In this document: positions 1-7,000 of the stretch, piece by piece | How the letters are laid out: each line of letters opens with the position of its first letter | Numbering within the stretch: the first letter of the stretch is position 1 | Assembly (NCBI GenBank): GCA_025934595.1 | Contig: JAICXU010000043.1 | Coordinates: 1-10,581 of the forward strand | Direction of reading: 5' to 3' | Source of the DNA: Polyangiaceae bacterium | GTDB lineage: Bacteria > Myxococcota_A > Polyangia > Polyangiales > Polyangiaceae | DNA length: 10,581 nucleotides | Notes under the pieces: generated by a model | Told to the model about the DNA's origin: nothing | Seen by the model: only the letters and a program-made list of their open reading frames with translations | Databases searched by the model: none | Translations under genes and position numbers: made by a program

Positions 1-154
1 GCGAAGGCGAAGCCGAAGGTTGCACCGCTCGCGCGGTCGCATGCTCCGCCGTTGCCGAAGAGACCGCTGCGAGACGCGCTCCGTTCGTTCCGGCACGTGA
101 TTGCACACGCGCCAGAAGAGCCTCGAGCTTCGCCACGCGTTGAGTGCGCTCCAT
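1..154 (-). CDS. 5' part of an unrecognised gene, cut by the left window edge
   Basis: An open frame runs without a stop from an ATG at 154 to base 1. It starts MERTQRVAKLEALLARVQSR, a basic amphipathic helix rich in Leu, Ala and Arg, followed by an Ala/Ser/Thr-rich stretch that looks disordered. Codons favour G/C in the third position, as in the neighbours. It follows the glycosyltransferase gene (stop at 192) by 37 bases or fewer on the same strand, so it is probably the next gene of that operon. The start is uncertain. The ATG at 154 has a purine-rich GAAGAGG directly against it, too close for a normal ribosome site. A TTG at 190, one base after the glycosyltransferase stop, would add a basic 12-residue N-terminus. 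Function is not recognisable from about 51 residues. A Leu-rich basic helix followed by low complexity is inferred to be a regulatory or linker N-terminus, not an enzyme core. Confidence 0.55.
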   Translation of the reverse strand, partial: MERTQRVAKLEALLARVQSRAGTNGARLAAVSSATAEHATARAVQPSASPS

Positions 155-191
155 CCTCTTCGTATAGGCTCGCCGCTTCGGGCCTGTCAAA

Positions 192-1706
192 TCAAGGACG
201 AAAGACGAGCGCGGTCATCCGGCCGACATCGAGTCGCTCGAAAGGCTTATTTTCGGCTCGAAATCGCGCGATCACGGTGTCGACCGATTCTTCGGAGCGA
301 AGCGGGTCGACGATGTATGCAACCGTCTCCGCGCGTGCGTAGGCGGCTCGGTACGGCGCGTAACGATCTTGGGACTCGTGCGACGGCACGACGATCGGAT
401 CCTCGCGAAAGAGGAACGTGAGTCGATACGAGACCCAGTAGTCAGCCACGCCGAAGTGCACGCCGCGCGCGCGAAGCTCTGCACCGAGACGATAATCGTC
501 CGTCGATGCTCCCGGCTCGCGCACGATGCGAAGGCCGTGGACGTCGGGGCCATACGACACCCACCCGCCGATCGCGGCGGTGACGAGGTACGGCGCGAGA
601 CCGAGCGCGAGCTTTTTTGCGTCGACGAGCGTGGCGAGGGGCGCGATCGAAAACGGCGCCACGAGCAAGATCGCCGTGAGGTATCGCATCGAAAAATGAT
701 CCATGACCATCACGCTGGTCGAAAATCCGAGGAGCGTGACGAGCGTCGTGAGATTGGCGGCAAGGGCCCACGCGCGCAGCGATCGATCGACGTCTCGCGC
801 AAGCGCCACCGCCGGGCCGGCAAGCACCGCGACGACGAACGAGATCGCGCCGACGCGCAGAAGCGGAACGAGGTGCGGCGGCGGCGTCCATGGTGCGTAA
901 TCCATCATGTGCGCGGCGACGTACGGCTTCGTTCCGAGCAGCCAGGGCAACGCGGCGTCGACGAGAATATGTGTATTATGCACGATTCGGTGCGTGTCGA
1001 TACCGAGCTCGCCTTGCTTCGAGCGCGTGTGCATGAAAAGGAGCGCGAGGGGAACGGCGCCCGCGATGGCCCCGACGAGCGCGAGAGCAAAGCGTCCGAC
1101 ACGCGCCGACGTCTTCGCTCCACCGCTGATCGCGCTGAGCGTCACGACCGCCGCCGCCGGCATCAGCACGAACGCATACGGATCGGCGAAGCATGCAAAC
1201 GCCGCGAGCGCTGCACCTGGCGCGAGGAGCCACGCCTTTCCCGCCATCGCACGATCCATGCAGAAAAAAGCCAAAAACGCGATCGTCAGCGACATCTCGC
1301 GCGGCGGATAGAGAGCGAACGAATGCACGGCGGCGGGCGTGAACACCAAGAGGAGCGAGAGAACGAACGCTCGTCCTCGCGTCAGCATCCGCGCGAGGAT
1401 CGCATACGTGAAGAGCGTCACGAGAACGTGCCCCACGAGCGCGGACAGCATGAGCGCACGCGGCGTCGGTCCTAAAATTTCGAAGAATGGAACCGCCCAG
1501 AACGAGTCGACCGAGGTCTGATACGTGCTGCCGAGCAGAAAAAAAGAACGCTCGCCGCGCTCGATGTGCATCGCTTGAATGCCGACGATGGCCGCATCCG
1601 AGTTCGTCGCCGCCGCATTCACGAGCGGCGGCAAGCGAAAGAGAAACGAGAGCGCGCAGAGCGCGAGGGCCGGCGCGATTCGAGCGAGCTTGCCGTCCGC
1701 TTTCAA
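192..1706 (-). CDS. GT-C-type membrane glycosyltransferase (GT39/PMT-like)
   Basis: Predicted polytopic inner-membrane protein, about 504 aa from the chosen start, with around ten hydrophobic segments (for example residues 9-29, 85-107, 113-132, 161-190, 205-225, 284-303, 341-360 and 366-384). The first periplasmic loop has NSDAAIVGIQAMHI (35-48), with an Asp at 37 where GT-C enzymes carry their catalytic acidic residue. A soluble C-terminal part (about 385-504) contains ADYWVSYRLTFLF (421-433), a pattern I associate with GT39-like bacterial proteins. Such enzymes move a sugar from a polyprenyl-phosphate donor to a lipid, glycan or protein on the periplasmic side; the acceptor here is unknown. 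The TTG at 1706 is chosen because it overlaps the upstream PilZ stop as TTGA, copying the ATGA overlap one gene earlier, and because hydrophobic sequence follows directly. The ATG at 1847 would add an Arg/Ala-rich stretch lying wholly inside the PilZ gene and is less likely. No clear Shine-Dalgarno is seen, so translational coupling is inferred. Confidence 0.82.
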   Translation of the reverse strand: MKADGKLARIAPALALCALSFLFRLPPLVNAAATNSDAAIVGIQAMHIERGERSFFLLGSTYQTSVDSFWAVPFFEILGPTPRALMLSALVGHVLVTLFTYAILARMLTRGRAFVLSLLLVFTPAAVHSFALYPPREMSLTIAFLAFFCMDRAMAGKAWLLAPGAALAAFACFADPYAFVLMPAAAVVTLSAISGGAKTSARVGRFALALVGAIAGAVPLALLFMHTRSKQGELGIDTHRIVHNTHILVDAALPWLLGTKPYVAAHMMDYAPWTPPPHLVPLLRVGAISFVVAVLAGPAVALARDVDRSLRAWALAANLTTLVTLLGFSTSVMVMDHFSMRYLTAILLVAPFSIAPLATLVDAKKLALGLAPYLVTAAIGGWVSYGPDVHGLRIVREPGASTDDYRLGAELRARGVHFGVADYWVSYRLTFLFREDPIVVPSHESQDRYAPYRAAYARAETVAYIVDPLRSEESVDTVIARFRAENKPFERLDVGRMTALVFRP

Positions 1707-2113
1707 ATCGCGAGGACGGTCGCTGCGTAATCGATCCGCGCTTCTCGGCGCGATCGTCGCGGTAGCGGCGGCGGAACTTTGCGAAGCGAACCGCGCATGA
1801 TGTGGCGCGTGACCGGATCGAGGCCATCGAACTTCACGCCGACGCACGGCCCTTGATCGTCCGTTCGCAAGCCGCGAATGAGGCGCGCGATCTTGCCGCC
1901 GACATCGACTTGGATGCCGAACATGAGCTGAAAGCTCACGAACAGCTCCTCGCCGGGCTCGACGTCGAGCTCGGTCGGCACGAGCATGCCGTCGGTCGAG
2001 AGATCGACCGTGCGCTCACCCACGATCTTGAAGTCGCGTTCGCGGACGACCTGGCAATCGATTTGAATCGCGCGGCGAATGGCACGACGTTCCTGCAGAT
2101 GAATGAGATTCAT
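1703..2113 (-). CDS. PilZ domain protein (second of tandem pair)
   Basis: A 136-aa single-domain PilZ protein. PilZ domains bind cyclic di-GMP through an N-terminal RxxxR and a DxSxxG motif. Here the first is ERRAIRR (8-14) and the second is DLSTDG (37-42), so both signatures are intact and ligand binding is likely. The remaining beta-barrel pattern is seen in EELFVSFQLMF, GGKIARLIRG and CVGVKFDG. The ATG at 2113 overlaps the stop of the upstream PilZ gene as ATGA, which fixes the start and implies translational coupling; an upstream extension would run inside the other PilZ gene. It shares CQVVRERDFK, DLS..GMLV and the terminal RIDYAATVL with its neighbour, so the two arose by tandem duplication. 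It leads into the glycosyltransferase gene through a TTGA overlap. The likely role is a cytoplasmic c-di-GMP receptor or adaptor; a partner is not shown by sequence. The C-terminal tail is Arg/Pro-rich (113-126). Confidence 0.9.
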   Translation of the reverse strand: MNLIHLQERRAIRRAIQIDCQVVRERDFKIVGERTVDLSTDGMLVPTELDVEPGEELFVSFQLMFGIQVDVGGKIARLIRGLRTDDQGPCVGVKFDGLDPVTRHIMRGSLRKVPPPLPRRSRREARIDYAATVLAI

Positions 2114-2547
2114 GCGGCCTCCGAGATGCGAAGCACGGTCGCGGCGTAGTCGATGCGAGGTGCGCGCGTGGCGCGGAGGAGCGGCAAGTATTTGAGACCG
2201 GCGCGAAGGAACGCGCGCGTGACGCGATCGATCTTGTCGAAGCGAATGCCGACGGCGCGTCCTTGATCGCCGGGCCGTCTTCCGTGGACGACACGCGCGA
2301 CGTGTCCCGTCGCGTCGAACCAGGTGCGGAGCCACGGCGCTTCGATCGAGACGATGACCTCTTCTCCGGTGAGCACCGGCACTCCGCTCGCGACGAGCAT
2401 TCCGCCGAGCGAGAGATCGACGGCGCAAACACCGAGCAACTTGAAATCGCGCTCGCGCACGACTTGGCATTTGATGCCGACGGCGTGTCGATCGAAAGCG
2501 CGCTCTTCGAGGCCGACGAGAAGCGACGATGTTCGTGCTTCGAGCAT
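2110..2547 (-). CDS. PilZ domain protein (first of tandem pair)
   Basis: A 145-aa PilZ protein, predicted cytoplasmic c-di-GMP receptor. The RxxxR motif is R16-A-F-D-R20 and the second motif is DLSLGG (44-49). Later strands are EEVIVSIEA, GHVARVVHG and AVGIRFDKID. The ATG at 2547 is preceded by a perfect GGAGG (2560-2556) eight bases away, which decides the start over an ATG at 2625 that would add 26 poorly supported residues. It is the first gene of a tightly coupled set: its TGA overlaps the ATG of the second PilZ gene. The two paralogues have diverged in the loop before strand 4 (PWLRTWFDATG here) and in the C-terminus, so they probably differ in partner or affinity. Upstream lies a 120-base gap, where this operon may have its own promoter. 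Confidence 0.92.
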   Translation of the reverse strand: MLEARTSSLLVGLEERAFDRHAVGIKCQVVRERDFKLLGVCAVDLSLGGMLVASGVPVLTGEEVIVSIEAPWLRTWFDATGHVARVVHGRRPGDQGRAVGIRFDKIDRVTRAFLRAGLKYLPLLRATRAPRIDYAATVLRISEAA

Positions 2548-2555
2548 GTGCGATA

Positions 2556-2560
2556 CCTCC
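2556..2560 (-). promoter_or_regulatory. Shine-Dalgarno site of the first PilZ gene
   Basis: A perfect GGAGG on the minus strand lies eight bases before the ATG at 2547. It is the strongest ribosome site in this operon and sets the start of the first PilZ protein; the second PilZ and the glycosyltransferase lack a comparable site and rely on stop/start overlaps. Confidence 0.8.
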
Positions 2561-2565
2561 ACACA

Positions 2566-2594
2566 CCCAGGATAGAGAACCCCGCTGGAACGCC
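2566..2594 (-). promoter_or_regulatory. possible weak promoter of the PilZ-glycosyltransferase operon
   Basis: Reading the minus strand, TTGGGC (-35-like, 3 of 6 matches to TTGACA) is followed after about 17 bases by TATCCT (-10-like, 4 of 6 matches to TATAAT), just upstream of the GGAGG of the first PilZ gene. It sits directly after the T-run of the hairpin at 2596-2629, a sensible place for a new transcript to begin. The matches are weak and could be chance. Confidence 0.22.
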
Positions 2595-2595
2595 C

Positions 2596-2629
2596 AAAAA
2601 ATCGGCGCATTTCGGATCGCGACATGCGC
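2596..2629 (-). terminator. weak terminator-like hairpin after the 374-aa gene
   Basis: On the minus strand GCGCAT (2629-2624) and ATGCGC (2610-2605) form a perfect 6-bp inverted repeat with a 13-base loop, followed two to three bases later by a run of six T (2601-2596). It lies about 40 bases beyond the stop of the 374-aa gene. The stem is short and the loop long, so it would be an inefficient terminator or attenuator, with possible readthrough into the PilZ operon. Confidence 0.3.
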
Positions 2630-2667
2630 GCGACTTAGCGAAGCGCGCGAGGGCCCGGCGTACGCGG

Positions 2668-3792
2668 CTACTTCTTGTGGCCGGTGCCGCGGATCTCGTC
2701 GCGAAGGCTGAAGACGGCCGTCGCTTCGTTGTCCTCGTCTTCGTCGGGCGGAAGCGAGGGCATCGGAACGTCGTCATCGACGATCACGACGACGTCGTCG
2801 TTCACGGCTTCGACCTCGGCGGTGTGCGCCTCGAGCTCGATCTCGCCGGTTTGCACTTTCGCGTCGGCGCGTTTCTTCGCGTCCGCTTTCTCCGCTTTCT
2901 CCGTTTTTTCGGCCTTTGCGATCGCCGACACGTCCGACGACGAGGAACGGCTTCGCGGCGGCTCGCTCACCTTGTCGCGCGTAACGGACGAAATGATCGG
3001 CGGACCCGAGCTCGCGGGCGCGGGTTTCTCTGCTGCCTTGTCTTTCTCCGTCATGGCCGCGGGCGAGAGCGAGCTCGAATGCGACACGAGACCGGATTTT
3101 TGCGCGAACGCATCGAGCACTGCGACGAGCGTGTCGTTCGCGGTTTGCGCGACGATTTTTTCCCAGCCGAGGCCGAGCAAAATTCCCTTCGGCGTGCCGT
3201 CGCCCGTTTGATGAATCTTCTTCACCCAGTCGGTGAGGTCGGCTTTCGTCAGGCCGTCGGACAAAACATCGGTGCCTTTCAGCTGCCCGCCGCGGCCTTC
3301 GATGGTGTCGAGAAACCAGCGTGCATCGAAGAGGCCGAGATCGAACGCGGTCTCGAGCGCTTTGCCGATGGCTTTCTTCGAGAGCTTGCCGCCACGCCAA
3401 AAGGTCCACCACGACGTGAGCGGCGCCCATCGCACGACGATCTCGGGCGTGAGCCCCGTCTCGAAGGCGCCGTGATCGATGTCGCCGGCATTGAGCGCGT
3501 CGAACACGACCGACTCGACCTTCGCGTCGTCGTCGCGCAGCGCAGCTTTCAATCCGCGAATTCCCCACGCCGACAGAATCGGTCCGCGTACGTCCTTCGG
3601 GAGGTGGCGAAAAATCTCGTCTTTGGAGCTCTTGTCGTCGTGCGCGAAAAAGTGCGCGAGCATTTCTTGGCTCGTGCGCACGCGCCCTTCGTTCGAGCGA
3701 CGAAATTCTTCCAACGTGAGGCAGAACTTCGGAACTGCCGCAACGAGATCGTTTCCGGGGCGACTACGCTCGGCACCTTGTGGCTTGTCCAC
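2668..3792 (-). CDS. conserved-looking protein of unknown function with charged disordered tail
   Basis: A 374-aa protein with no signal peptide or membrane segment; I do not recognise a family. Residues about 15-235 look like a soluble, mostly helical domain, with aromatic-rich patches such as APLTSWWTFWRGG (123-135) and LFDARWFLDTIEG (154-166). From about 240 the sequence becomes low-complexity: Ser/Pro-rich, then a Lys/Ala/Glu tract (290-312, repeats of the AEK type), then an acidic run (VDDDVPM, PPDEDEDNEA) and a distinct end, FSLRDEIRGTGHKK. Such a build suggests a regulatory or scaffold protein with a flexible tail that could be phosphorylated or bind a partner; this is inference. The GTG start at 3792 is chosen because GGAGG lies six bases upstream (3803-3799). 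It follows the 55-aa basic protein gene by 50 bases and that follows the kinase by 24, so the three are probably co-transcribed. The acidic tail next to a basic neighbour is notable. Confidence 0.85.
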   Translation of the reverse strand: MDKPQGAERSRPGNDLVAAVPKFCLTLEEFRRSNEGRVRTSQEMLAHFFAHDDKSSKDEIFRHLPKDVRGPILSAWGIRGLKAALRDDDAKVESVVFDALNAGDIDHGAFETGLTPEIVVRWAPLTSWWTFWRGGKLSKKAIGKALETAFDLGLFDARWFLDTIEGRGGQLKGTDVLSDGLTKADLTDWVKKIHQTGDGTPKGILLGLGWEKIVAQTANDTLVAVLDAFAQKSGLVSHSSSLSPAAMTEKDKAAEKPAPASSGPPIISSVTRDKVSEPPRSRSSSSDVSAIAKAEKTEKAEKADAKKRADAKVQTGEIELEAHTAEVEAVNDDVVVIVDDDVPMPSLPPDEDEDNEATAVFSLRDEIRGTGHKK

Positions 3793-3842
3793 GCGTGACC
3801 TCCGCCAGCGATGTTAGCGCGCAACTCTGCGATGCGTCGGCG

Positions 3843-4010
3843 TTACTTTTTCGCGGCGGCTGACTTCGCCCCTGCCGATTTTTGGGGTGCCTTTTGTGCG
3901 CCTTTGTCGGCATTCGCTTTTTTGGGGTTCTTCGCGCGCCACGCAGCGAGCTGCTTCGCGCGGCGGATCTTGAGTTTGTGTTTTCGGGGAGAATCTTGGG
4001 GCGTCGACAT
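3843..4010 (-). CDS. 55-aa Lys/Ala-rich basic protein
   Basis: A small open frame starts with ATG at 4010 (MSTPQDSPRKHKLKIRRAKQ) and ends with TAA at 3843. The first half is a strongly basic helix (KHKLKIRRAKQLAAWRAKN, about residues 11-28). The second half is a Lys/Ala/Gln/Gly repeat-like tail (KKANADKGAQKAPQKS and so on) resembling histone-H1-type tails found on DNA- or RNA-binding proteins in this kind of bacterium. There are no acidic clusters, Cys residues or membrane segments. It sits 24 bases after the kinase stop and 50 bases before the 374-aa gene, all on the same strand, which supports it being a true operon member. The ribosome site is weak (an AGG about nine bases upstream). Nucleic-acid or acidic-protein binding is inferred from composition only. 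It is too short for length-based gene finders with a 60-aa limit. Confidence 0.68.
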   Translation of the reverse strand: MSTPQDSPRKHKLKIRRAKQLAAWRAKNPKKANADKGAQKAPQKSAGAKSAAAKK

Positions 4011-4034
4011 GCGCGGAACCTACCAAATTTTTTT

Positions 4035-7000
4035 TTATTTGGGCAGGCTCGGCTCGCTCGTGCGCCATCGCGCGGAGCCGTCGGGGTCCTCGACCGCGAG
4101 CGCGCGCGCCCAGCTCTCGACGATTTCGCCCGCCGGCGCGCTCCATCGCATTTTTCGAAATCGCTCGAGGAGGTGTGGCGTGTGATCTCCCGCACGCGCG
4201 CGGTCTCCGTAAACCGCGCGCGCCGCCTCGATCTCCTTCGCGGCTTTCACGTTGTCGCCGCTGACGTGCGCGAACCACGCGAGCGTCAAGTGACGATGTT
4301 GGCGAGGCTCCGCTTCGTCGACGGAGAGCACGTCGCATTTCGTGACGAGCTCGGCGGCCGTCGGCGACCCTTCCGCGAGCGCGACCTGCGTGAGAAGGAG
4401 CAACGTCTCGAGCGCGCCCCACGGATCGCGTAGGCGCTCGTAAATTTTCGCGGCGACGCGCGCGTGCAGCGCAGACGCTTCGTGGTCGCCCGTGTCCATC
4501 GCGATCATGGCGAGGAGGCGCTCGCATGCCGCCTCTCCACGTGGATTGTGGAGCTCGCGAAACGAAGCGCGCGCGCCGAGCGCGTGGGATCGCGCCGCTT
4601 CCATTTCGAATGCGCGATGCTCGGCGTGCCCGAGAGCGGTGTCGCATTGCGCGAGCCCGAGACGATATCCGGTGGCGTCGAAAGCGGCGCGCGCCTCGGC
4701 GAGAAGCTCGCGCGAGCGTTGATGACCGCCCACCGCGATCGCTATCATCGCCAGCAAAATCAAGCATTGCGCGCCGCCGAGCGAGTCGCCCACCGACGTG
4801 CACCGTTCGCGCGCTTCGAGGAGCACGGCGCGCGCGCGTTCGTGCTCGCCGAGCAGATAATCGATCTCGCCGAGGACCACTTGCGCGGCTGCGTGACCGG
4901 CTTCGTCGCCCAATTTTTCGAAGCGCGCGATCGACGCGAGCACGCGCTCGCGACCGCGCGCGGGCAGACCGAGATCCGAGTCGATGTGACCGAGGAGGCG
5001 TTCGGCTTGCGCGATCTTCGCGTCGTCGGCGGCTTCGAGGAACACACGCAGCGCCGTCTCCGCCTGCTCGCGCGCCTCTTCGAGCTTGCCCGTGTGACGC
5101 AGCGCCTCCGCACGCCAATACGAATATTCGGCGGCGGTGCGACCGCTCACGCGGGCGTCGAGAAGGTGCAGATCTTTGAGCGTCGCTTGGGTGTCGCGAC
5201 CGCGCCGCCACGAGCCCTCGATGAAGCGAAACATCAAGGTCGCCGCGACGTCGTCGTCGCCTGCGCGCAACAGATTTTGCACGCGGTGCTTCATGATGCG
5301 GCGCGAGCCCACGGCGGGATGCTTCGCGAGCGCGTTCGCGGCGAGCCGGAAAATCGCGGGCGCGTCGTGTCGCTCCTGCAGCCGACCGAGCAAGTGCTCG
5401 AGGAGGAGCGCATGTGGCCAGCGAAACTGATCGTTCTTCCCCGCAAGCAGAATTTGCGCGCGCGTGAGCTCCACCATCGCCTCGCGCGGATCCATTCCGA
5501 GCGCCAAAATGAGGGTCTTCAGCACCTCGCCGCGAATGTCCTCGCCGAGCGCCGCCGCGGCGTACGCCGAGAGTCGGAGCTCAGTCGGCACGGCCCGCAG
5601 ACGCTCGTCCCACAATTCCGCCGTCGTGATCGCGCGACCTTTGAGCGCGCTGTCGGGGACGCCGTAGCGTCCTTTCTCGAGCTTCAAATATCCGCCGCCC
5701 GCCCATGCATGCAGAAGCTGCAGCGCGAAGAGCGGGTTTCCCCTGCTCTGCTCGCGGGCACGTGCGACGGCGGCGTCGTCGAGCGGCAGCGTCGATCGCA
5801 AAAGCGCGTCGGTCTCCTCGCCGTCGAGCGGCTTCAAGTCGTAGACCTTGCCGTTCCATTCCGCGCGCGCCGCTTCGAGTCGAAGCGCGGCGTCGATGTC
5901 GCTCGCGAGCGATTCGCTGCGCGCGGTGGCGACGACGAGCATCTTCATTTTCGCGCTCGTGCGGAGCATGCGCGAGAGCACCTCGAACGTGTTCGGCGAC
6001 GCGAGATGCAGATCGTCCGACCAAAGCAGAATCGGCCGATCTTTTCCGATGCGCTCGAGCACCTTTCGGGTGACGACCCAGCGCAGCTCGGCGGTGTCGA
6101 GCACGAAGCGTTTTCCCGTGGGGCCCAGCGGAACGACCGCGCCGGGCGGCGAAGGTCTCAGCCACTCCGCCGTCGCTGCGACCCACGTGAGCGCTTCGTC
6201 GTCTTCGGGATTCACTTCCCATCGATGCATCAGCGTCTGCTCGACAAGCGATCGATCGGCGCCTTCGAGACCGTAATGCGTGTTCACCGCGCCGGTGACG
6301 CCGTCGAGCGGCGTGGGAATGCGGCCGTACCTTGCACGAAGAGGAACCATCGCGCCGCGCTCGTGCACTTGCTCGCACAGCCACGATGCGAGCCGGCTTT
6401 TTCCGACACCGGCTTCGCCGATGAGGGCGACGAACTGACGAGGCGCGCCTTGTCCCGTCGCGACGTCGTCGATCACTCCCCAAAGTTGATCGCGCTCCGT
6501 TTCACGCGCGACGAGCGGCGAAGGTCTCAAGCCGAGCAAACCGGGCGCGAGCGATCGTGCGGCCGCCACTTGACGTCCCATCGCCGGGCTCGACGACGGC
6601 GCGGCGGGAGGCGGCGGAATCGAAGCCATCGTGTCTTCGAGCGTGGCCGACGCAGCGGGCCGATGCTTCGCCCACGCGCGACGGGCATCGGCCGCGTATT
6701 CGAAGCGGTGCCACGGTTTTTTCGCGAGCAGCTTTTGTACGAAGCCGCTCACGCCTTCCGGCACTCCCGCAGGCAATGCGAGCGGCGGAACGGGCGTTCG
6801 CTTGTGCGCGCGAAGCACCTCCTGTGCGTTGCCTTCGAACACTTCTTTGCCGACGAGCACGCGGTACATGATGCAACCGAGCGCATAAAGATCAGTGGGC
6901 GGTCCCACGATCGTCGCGCTCTTTCGAATTTGCTCCGGCGCCACCCAACCGACCGTGCCCGCTCCGGCGTGCGTCGCGAGCTCGGGATCCGGCGCGCCGT

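Noticed and set aside
369..1475. A 368-codon plus-strand frame opposite the glycosyltransferase.
   Set aside because: Extreme Arg/Glu/His content and no hydrophobic core; the minus strand encodes a coherent membrane protein with its C-terminal domain.
2263..3798. A 511-codon plus-strand frame opposite the PilZ and 374-aa genes.
   Set aside because: It crosses two well-supported minus-strand genes and their intergenic gap, with Arg/His/Asp-rich composition typical of antisense frames in high-GC DNA.
4021..4040. Poly-T run taken as a terminator for the kinase gene.
   Set aside because: The T-run is on the plus strand; the kinase is transcribed from the minus strand, where it reads as an A-run, and no stem precedes it.
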